Shown one piece after another: positions 5,962 through 10,664 of a stretch of 10,664 nt of DNA. Every line of letters starts with the position of its first letter. Position 1 is the first letter of the stretch. Where the stretch lies: positions 1-10,664 of the forward strand of contig JAASTM010000032.1 of NCBI GenBank assembly GCA_021767325.1, read 5' to 3'. This stretch comes from Spirochaetales bacterium. GTDB lineage: Bacteria; Spirochaetota; Spirochaetia; DSM-16054; Sediminispirochaetaceae. A program made the translations under genes and the position numbers. Below the pieces are notes generated by a model. It worked only from the letters and a program-made list of their open reading frames with translations. It was not told the DNA's origin and did no database searches.

Positions 5962-7422
5962 ATGACTAAAAGGCTGTCAATTGTATTTTTGGCTGTAGTG
6001 GTTATGCTGGCTTTTACCATGGGGCTGGCTGCTGAAGGACAGAAAGAGGCACAGGAAGAGCAGAATGCCATCGACCTCATCAACTGGGATGCTCCCAAAC
6101 CGGCAGTGGATCGTCTTACAGGCGATGAATACGTACTGCCCGAAGGATGGGAAGAAGCTACCGAAGGTGTGGACGAGATCTTCTACTTCAATAGCGGCGG
6201 TATGGGCGGCGATCCCGCAACTGCCAAAAATATTGAGCTCTTTGAAGAGATGACCGGCATTACTGTGAAATGGGCGGAGGTCTCCTCGGAGATTCTCTTC
6301 CAAAAGACCTTGAACGTACTGGTTTCAAAGGATCAATCAGTTCATGGTATGTCTCTGGACAGCGGACCTTATCAGTTAGAGCAGATCATCGGTGCTGGCT
6401 GGGCCGAACCGATGCCCTTCTGGACCGATGAAGTGAAAGCTGCCTATCCCGACAGTATTGTACCGACTTTGACCGGCGATGACGGAAAAGGGTATGCAAC
6501 TGTAGATACAATGCGTGCGTATGTATTCTACTATCGCCCTTCATGGCTGGAAGCTGCCGGCGTTGAAAAGGTTCCCGAGACCTGGATGGAAGTTCGTGAA
6601 GCTGCGAAGAAATGTAACGACTGGGCTAAAGAGAATCTCGGACAGGATTATTACGGCATAGTATTTCCGGCCAAGAGCTATAACCTCTTGCACATGCTGC
6701 AACCCGGTATTTACAGCCAGGGCGCCCGGGTTATTCAGGAAGATGGAACTCCGAATTACAACACTCCCGAAGGCCGCAATTCCTGGGAATACTGGACCGG
6801 CCTGGTCCGTGATGGTATCGCTCCCGAAGCTGTTCTCGGTTGGACTTGGAACGATTATCAGAATGTATTCTCCCGCGGTAAATCGGCAATGATGCTCGGT
6901 TTTACCACTTGGGTGAATGTGTGTGCCGATCCTGAAAAAGCTCCGGCAATGCAGGAAAATGTTTTCGGTGAACCGGCGGAGGGACCGATCGGCAAAGGCG
7001 ACTGGGCAGTTGTTCAGCCTCCGAAGTGGGATGCATCCGAACCGGATTCCAACCGCTCGGCATTCATCGACTTCGATGCGTTTATGGTAAACCCGTTTGC
7101 GGAACCGGCACAGAAAGCCGCCATGCTGCTCTTCTCTGAATTCCGTATGAGCAAACAGGCTATGGCCAACGAGCTGATTATAGAAGGAAACGAAGCCTTC
7201 TATCCCGGAACTTACACTGATCCCAAAGTTCAGGAACAGATTATGTGGGCCGAACCGCGCTCTAAATCGGTTGCCACCACTGTAATGGAATCCTTTCCTC
7301 CGGGAGCTATGAAAGCCAACGATGTACTCATCGAGTACTTTGGCCGAGCTGCGATCGGAGAAATCGACCCGCTCGAAGCGCTTGAAAAGGCACAGAGCGA
7401 AATCGACGGTATCTACCAATAA
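5962..7422 (+). CDS. ABC importer extracellular substrate-binding protein, family 1
   Basis: The 486-residue product starts with a signal peptide (KR, then hydrophobic SIVFLAVVVMLAFTMG, then LAA before EGQKEAQ). No lipobox Cys is present, so it is probably a soluble periplasmic protein cut by signal peptidase I. The mature part has the two-lobed family 1 solute-binding layout: an early strand with IFYFNSGGMGG, NIELFEEMTGITVKW, LIEGNEAFYPGTYTD near the C-terminus, and many Trp/Tyr residues that in this family stack on sugars. It should capture a solute, most likely a carbohydrate or related polyol or acid, and hand it to the two permeases encoded next. The start is an ATG with a near-perfect AAAGGAGG site, the best in the window, as expected for the most abundant component. 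It is first in the operon, behind the GTAC array. Confidence 0.92.
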   Translation: MTKRLSIVFLAVVVMLAFTMGLAAEGQKEAQEEQNAIDLINWDAPKPAVDRLTGDEYVLPEGWEEATEGVDEIFYFNSGGMGGDPATAKNIELFEEMTGITVKWAEVSSEILFQKTLNVLVSKDQSVHGMSLDSGPYQLEQIIGAGWAEPMPFWTDEVKAAYPDSIVPTLTGDDGKGYATVDTMRAYVFYYRPSWLEAAGVEKVPETWMEVREAAKKCNDWAKENLGQDYYGIVFPAKSYNLLHMLQPGIYSQGARVIQEDGTPNYNTPEGRNSWEYWTGLVRDGIAPEAVLGWTWNDYQNVFSRGKSAMMLGFTTWVNVCADPEKAPAMQENVFGEPAEGPIGKGDWAVVQPPKWDASEPDSNRSAFIDFDAFMVNPFAEPAQKAAMLLFSEFRMSKQAMANELIIEGNEAFYPGTYTDPKVQEQIMWAEPRSKSVATTVMESFPPGAMKANDVLIEYFGRAAIGEIDPLEALEKAQSEIDGIYQ

Positions 7423-7434
7423 TCTCTTGAAAAT

Positions 7435-7470
7435 GGCGTCGGGAAACAGATTTCCCGGCGCCGCTTTATT
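7435..7470 (+). terminator. Strong intercistronic hairpin after the binding-protein gene
   Basis: GGCGTCGGGAAA (7435-7446) and TTTCCCGGCGCC (7451-7462) form a 12-bp stem, with one G-T wobble, around a CAGA tetraloop. GCTTTATT follows, an interrupted T tract. Such structures between binding-protein and permease genes typically cause partial termination or protect the upstream message, giving more binding protein than permease. Full termination is unlikely because the permease genes have no evident promoter of their own. Confidence 0.7.
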
Positions 7471-7494
7471 AGAGCAGAGGAGACAACAATAACA

Positions 7495-8367
7495 ATGAAA
7501 ATGCAATCAATTTCCGACAGCAAGTTTGGGATGTTGCTCTCACTTCCCGGTCTGATTCTACTGGTGTTATGGGTAGGAGTACCGCTGATAATTCTTCTCG
7601 GAGTTAGCTTTCTCAAATTTGATGTGTTACAGCCGATACAGTTCCTCGGCTTTGACAACTATGTGTACCTGTTCAAAGACCGTGTATTCCGCGACGCCTT
7701 GTTCAATACGCTGACGTTCTTCGCCGGTTCGACACTGCTGACATTCATGCTTGCCTATCCTACCGCCTGGAGCCTTAGTCGTATCAGAAAAGGCTCAACA
7801 ACCTTGAGAACATTTGTTATGTTCCCCTGGGCTGTGCCGCTCATAGTCTCCGGTTTTATCTGGGGATGGATGTTCAACGCCGCTTATGGTGTGCTGAATC
7901 ATGTGTTCGTATCCATAGGAATATTCGAATCGAATGTGAACTTTATCGGCCAATCAAGTACCGCGATGCTGGCTGTAATCATTGCCGATGCATGGACCCG
8001 TGTTCCCTTTATGACCATACTTACCCTTGCCGGTCTTGAAGCGATTTCCGGAACACTGTATGAATCGGCGGATATAGACGGGGCCGACATTTTTCAAAAA
8101 ACCCGTTATATCACATTGCCGCTGGCGAAAGGGCCGATTCTCACCGGGCTCCTGATTACCAGTGTGTTTTCCTTTCGAACTATCGATGCGATTTTCTCAC
8201 TCACCAAAGGAGGGCCGGCCAGAGGTACGTATGTGCTGGGAATGTTGAACCTGGATTACATCTATAATTACATAGAATTCGGCCGTGCTGCAGCTGTGAG
8301 TGTGTATCTGGCGTTGATCTGCCTGTTGATAGCTGCAGTGTATATCTATTTTCTGTTGAAGGAGTAA
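7495..8367 (+). CDS. ABC importer permease, MalF/UgpA type
   Basis: The 290-residue inner-membrane protein has six hydrophobic segments, from about 13-40 to 266-287. The cytoplasmic EAA loop reads YESADIDGADIFQKTRYITLPLAKGPI (189-215), with the conserved Gly at 196 and Leu-Pro at 208-209. This loop docks the ATPase. The extended region between the first two segments (FDVLQPIQFLGFDNYVYLF) is typical of MalF/UgpA-type permeases for sugars and glycerol phosphate. The ATG at 7495 is the first in frame, but GGAG lies 12 nt upstream, a longer spacing than usual, so initiation may be inefficient. An in-frame ATG two codons later would be further still. It pairs with the next gene to form the transmembrane channel. 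Confidence 0.93.
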   Translation: MKMQSISDSKFGMLLSLPGLILLVLWVGVPLIILLGVSFLKFDVLQPIQFLGFDNYVYLFKDRVFRDALFNTLTFFAGSTLLTFMLAYPTAWSLSRIRKGSTTLRTFVMFPWAVPLIVSGFIWGWMFNAAYGVLNHVFVSIGIFESNVNFIGQSSTAMLAVIIADAWTRVPFMTILTLAGLEAISGTLYESADIDGADIFQKTRYITLPLAKGPILTGLLITSVFSFRTIDAIFSLTKGGPARGTYVLGMLNLDYIYNYIEFGRAAAVSVYLALICLLIAAVYIYFLLKE

Positions 8368-8370
8368 TGT

Positions 8371-9219
8371 ATGTTTGTGCGACGTGGACTCAGTAACATC
8401 CTTGAACATAAAGCTACACCATACGTGATTATGGCCGTTGTTCTCATACTCTTGTTGGGGCCGATCTACTGGACGCTGGTAACCTCACTCAAAACCCTGC
8501 CGGAAGCGATCCAATGGCCCCCGACATATATCCCCGAAAATTTTACCCTGGAGGCGTACCAGGAGGTTCTTGGCCGGTCGCCCGTTCCGAAATTCCTCCT
8601 TAACTCAATCATCTATGCCTTGGTCACTACCACGATTGTGACCACCGCGGCTGTGTTTACTACCTACGCCCTTACCAGGTACAAATACCGCGGCAGCAAC
8701 ATGGTGCTGTTGAGCTTTCTCTTTATCCGGCTGATACCGCCAATCTCCCTGCTGTTACCCTTCTATCTGATTCTGCGAGAGCTCGGGCTGATCAATACGC
8801 GGGCTTCGGTGGTGATCTACACCATATACCTCACTTATCCTCTAGCGGTCTGGATGCTGAAATCGTTTTTCGACCAGTTTCCACAAGATCTTATCGACGC
8901 TGCCTTGATCGACGGTGCTTCGCGTTTAGGCGCCTTGTTCCGGGTAGTACTACCGGTTATAGCCAATGGAATAGCCGCAGTTGCGATCATTGCCTTTCTC
9001 TGGACATGGATCGAGTTCTTAGCACCCTTCCTCTTTTTGAATACGGAGAACCTCAAACCGATTACGGTTGGATTGTATTACTTTGTCGGAGATGAGACGA
9101 CCTATTGGAACTCACTCACCGCCGGGGCAATCCTCGCGATTATACCCGGAATAGCCTTCTTCATGTTCGCTCAACGGTATATCATCAGCGGACTTACCGC
9201 TGGCTTCGGAAAGGAGTAA
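8371..9219 (+). CDS. ABC importer permease, MalG/UgpE type
   Basis: The 282-residue protein has six predicted membrane segments and ends in the GLTAGFGKE tail characteristic of MalG/UgpE-type permeases. Its EAA loop is DAALIDGASRLGALFRVVLPVIANGI (176-201), with Gly182 and Leu-Pro at 194-195. The PEAIQWPPTYIPENFTLEAYQEVL segment after the first membrane helix is also a family hallmark. The start is an ATG three bases after the stop of the first permease, with GGAG across that stop. An ATP-binding subunit would often follow here, but the operon ends with a terminator hairpin and a convergent gene. The transporter therefore must use an ATPase encoded elsewhere, possibly a shared MsiK/MsmX-like one. 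Confidence 0.94.
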   Translation: MFVRRGLSNILEHKATPYVIMAVVLILLLGPIYWTLVTSLKTLPEAIQWPPTYIPENFTLEAYQEVLGRSPVPKFLLNSIIYALVTTTIVTTAAVFTTYALTRYKYRGSNMVLLSFLFIRLIPPISLLLPFYLILRELGLINTRASVVIYTIYLTYPLAVWMLKSFFDQFPQDLIDAALIDGASRLGALFRVVLPVIANGIAAVAIIAFLWTWIEFLAPFLFLNTENLKPITVGLYYFVGDETTYWNSLTAGAILAIIPGIAFFMFAQRYIISGLTAGFGKE

Positions 9220-9256
9220 GAATAACAGCGGATCCTATCCCTACTTATTGTATACA

Positions 9257-9306
9257 GGCCGGTACTTCTATCGTTTTCAGTGATAAAGAAGTACCGGCCG
9301 GCTTTT
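9257..9306 (+). terminator. Rho-independent terminator of the ABC importer operon
   Basis: GGCCGGTACTTC (9257-9268) and GAAGTACCGGCC (9288-9299) form a perfect 12-bp stem. A smaller TATC/GATA pairing lies inside the loop, and GGCTTTT follows. It is 37 bp past the last permease stop, between convergent genes. On the minus strand no T tract follows, so termination of the opposing SDR operon is less certain. Between this and 9360 a CCGCAC/GTGCGG pairing (about 9332-9357) encloses a GTGA/TCAC mini-stem, without T residues. Confidence 0.8.
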
Positions 9307-9359
9307 GTGTGAGATCGCGGCCCCGCACCTGTGATGCTCACGGGCTGCATATGTGCGGC

Positions 9360-10406
9360 TCAGACGCCGGGAAACTCCGAATCTATCTGTGTGAAGAGTT
9401 TTTCCAGCTCGTCCTGACCGGCAAACAATGCCCGGTTGCCCTCCGGCCATGAATGTCCTTCAATATTGTAGCCGTCATCGGCAAATACCACGTTTCCGGT
9501 AAAGTGCGGCTGAGGGATGCACATCGACAGCAGGGTTGCGGTGATGCCCTCGCGTGTACAGAACTTTTTACTGGGAGTGTGGGCCAGGATACTACGGGCT
9601 CGCGGCCGAAGCTCACCTGATGTATCGCGCAGCATTTCGCGATTCAGATTGGTCTCTACCGTGCCCGGGGCGATTGCATTCACTCTCACACCGAACGGTG
9701 CCATTTGTGCGGCGGCTGTCTTCACCAGTCCTTCGAGGCCGTGCTTGGATGCGTTGTAGGCGTACGAGCCGTACAAGGAAGCCCGACTGCCGTTGCTGCA
9801 CAGATGGATGATGTGGCCTCTGCGCTGCGCTGCCATCCTGCGGGCCAGGTGAGCGGTAATCAGAAATGCCCCGTGCAGATTTATATCGATGACATTCCTA
9901 AAAACCGCTTCCAGAGCCTCCGCATCCTCCCGGGCCAGATCGAAGGGCGGATGATGAATGCCGGCAAAATCAATCCCTACATCGATTGTTCCGAACTTTT
10001 CAGCTGCGAAGTCTACAGTGGCCTTTACGTCGGCGCTGTCTCTTACGTCGCCGAAGATGACCGGCGGCAGCTCCGGTTCCGTTTCGGCGAGTTTGCCGGT
10101 ACGTTCACGAATTTCACTGTTCCTAATAAGCGCAATTCGCCGGGCAAGGTTCAGAATTCTCTCGCGGTTCTCACGCGCCGCCTGCGGATCTTCCGGAAGA
10201 AAGTCGGCAATGGCGATCCGCGCCCCACAGCCGGCTGCAGCTGTCAGAAAGTGTTCGCTCAGACTGCCCCCGCCGCCGAAGGCCAGGATCGTCATACCGT
10301 GCAGATCAATCCGCCAGTTGGCAGGCTGCATTGAAGCGGCATCCGTGACGCTATTAGCCGCGGCGTCGGAGCCAAGAAATTCCAGCGTATATTCAGCTAT
10401 CTCCAT
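9360..10406 (-). CDS. SDR-family oxidoreductase with N-terminal extension and unusual cofactor loop
   Basis: At 348 residues this is about 100 longer than a classical SDR. Residues 1-31 are an extension before the usual start (WRIDLHGMTILAF). The cofactor loop is GGGGSLSEHF (44-53) in place of TGxxxGIG, and D68 at the end of beta strand 2 suggests NAD(H). Residues 70-113 form a long, charged insert before beta strand 3. DFAG (146-149) replaces NNAG. The catalytic residues are intact: Asn176, Ser204, Tyr217 and Lys221 (YNASK), with RVNAIAPG at 241-248. The C-terminal part (about 255-348) is also extended. The start is an ATG with AGGAGG 5 nt upstream. It lies 8 nt after the stop of another SDR gene, so the two are an operon. 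The second half of some bifunctional aldolase/SDR (RhaD-type) proteins has a comparable loop, so a sugar-derived substrate is plausible but not shown. Confidence 0.85.
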   Translation of the reverse strand: MEIAEYTLEFLGSDAAANSVTDAASMQPANWRIDLHGMTILAFGGGGSLSEHFLTAAAGCGARIAIADFLPEDPQAARENRERILNLARRIALIRNSEIRERTGKLAETEPELPPVIFGDVRDSADVKATVDFAAEKFGTIDVGIDFAGIHHPPFDLAREDAEALEAVFRNVIDINLHGAFLITAHLARRMAAQRRGHIIHLCSNGSRASLYGSYAYNASKHGLEGLVKTAAAQMAPFGVRVNAIAPGTVETNLNREMLRDTSGELRPRARSILAHTPSKKFCTREGITATLLSMCIPQPHFTGNVVFADDGYNIEGHSWPEGNRALFAGQDELEKLFTQIDSEFPGV

Positions 10407-10414
10407 AGAGCCTC

Positions 10415-10664
10415 CTACACGGTCGCTTTGGTCGCGCCGGTCGAGATACCGCCGTCAACCAGGATGCACTGGCCGGTGATATATTCGCTGGCATCGGAGG
10501 CCAGGAACACGATTGTGCCGTCCAGGTCGTTCGGTCGGCCGGGCCGGTTCAGCGGGATGCGGTCTTTTATGTACTCGACCCAGGCCTGGTTCTCATACAG
10601 CACTTTGTTCTGTTCGGTTTTGAACCAGCCCGGCGCCAGACAGTTGACCGTAATGCCTTGTCCG
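10415..10664 (-). CDS. SDR-family oxidoreductase, C-terminal part (cut by right window edge)
   Basis: The minus-strand frame is open from the window edge to a TAG at 10417-10415, about 82 codons. The visible part reads GQGITVNCLAPGWFKTEQNK, then a VLYENQAWVEYIKDRIPLNR stretch, then PGRPNDLDGTIVFLASDASEYITG and finally the VDGGIS strand. This is the classical SDR C-terminus: the PG motif, a mobile substrate loop, the RPGRPNDL segment and the ITG-VDGG end. The WFKTEQN substrate loop and overall style resemble gluconate 5-dehydrogenase and 2-deoxygluconate dehydrogenase-like SDRs that act on sugar acids. That is a family impression, not proof. The catalytic Tyr-Lys and the cofactor loop are outside the window. 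It is upstream of, and transcribed together with, the larger SDR gene. Confidence 0.88.
   Translation of the reverse strand, partial: GQGITVNCLAPGWFKTEQNKVLYENQAWVEYIKDRIPLNRPGRPNDLDGTIVFLASDASEYITGQCILVDGGISTGATKATV

Noticed and set aside
6541..7506. Long open frame of 321 codons on the minus strand
   Set aside because: It lies antisense to the confidently identified binding-protein gene, has no ribosome binding site of note, and its translation is rich in Cys, His, Phe and Arg with no recognisable domain. It is a codon-usage shadow.
9705..10334. Plus-strand open frame of 209 codons
   Set aside because: It is antisense to the extended SDR gene, which has an intact catalytic motif and a clear AGGAGG site. 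The plus-strand translation looks random.

Overview
The window looks like a chromosomal segment of a free-living spirochaete (Spirochaeta/Sediminispirochaeta-like). This is a moderate-confidence inference. It rests on the mid-range GC content, strong AGGAGG-type ribosome binding sites, and the style of the binding-protein N-terminus (signal peptide followed by EGQKEAQEEQ). No rRNA, tRNA, insertion sequence, phage gene or CRISPR array is seen. Gene density is high, with nine complete genes and two genes cut by the window edges.

Layout, left to right. (1) A minus-strand cluster at 1-1602: a degenerate-looking nucleotidyltransferase-fold protein, translationally coupled to a secreted and membrane-anchored TPM-domain protein with a Gly-rich tail, followed by the first codons of a further gene cut at position 1. 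(2) A minus-strand SDR oxidoreductase (1734-2465). (3) Divergent from it, a plus-strand cluster of a LarA-like (lactate racemase-domain) protein, a six-TM HisKA_3 sensor kinase and a NarL/LuxR-type response regulator (2547-5757). The divergent gap carries back-to-back sigma70-like promoters whose two -10 boxes lie in the arms of one 25-bp palindrome. (4) A 204-bp regulatory gap with five GTAC-centred motifs placed directly upstream of a plausible promoter. (5) An ABC importer operon (5962-9219): family 1 binding protein and two MalF/MalG-type permeases, with no ATPase gene, a strong hairpin after the binding-protein gene and a terminator hairpin at the end. (6) Converging from the right, two minus-strand SDR genes in tandem (9360-10664). 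One has an unusual N-terminal extension and nucleotide-binding loop. The other is partial and resembles gluconate/sugar-acid dehydrogenases.

How it may work together (inference): the two-component system probably senses an external or envelope signal and activates the adjacent ABC importer through the GTAC array. The imported solute, likely a carbohydrate, polyol or sugar acid, would then be oxidised or isomerised by the flanking SDR enzymes and possibly the LarA-like protein. The substrate cannot be read from the sequence. The ATPase, and the nickel-cofactor biosynthesis genes (larB/C/E) that a genuine LarA enzyme would need, must lie outside the window.
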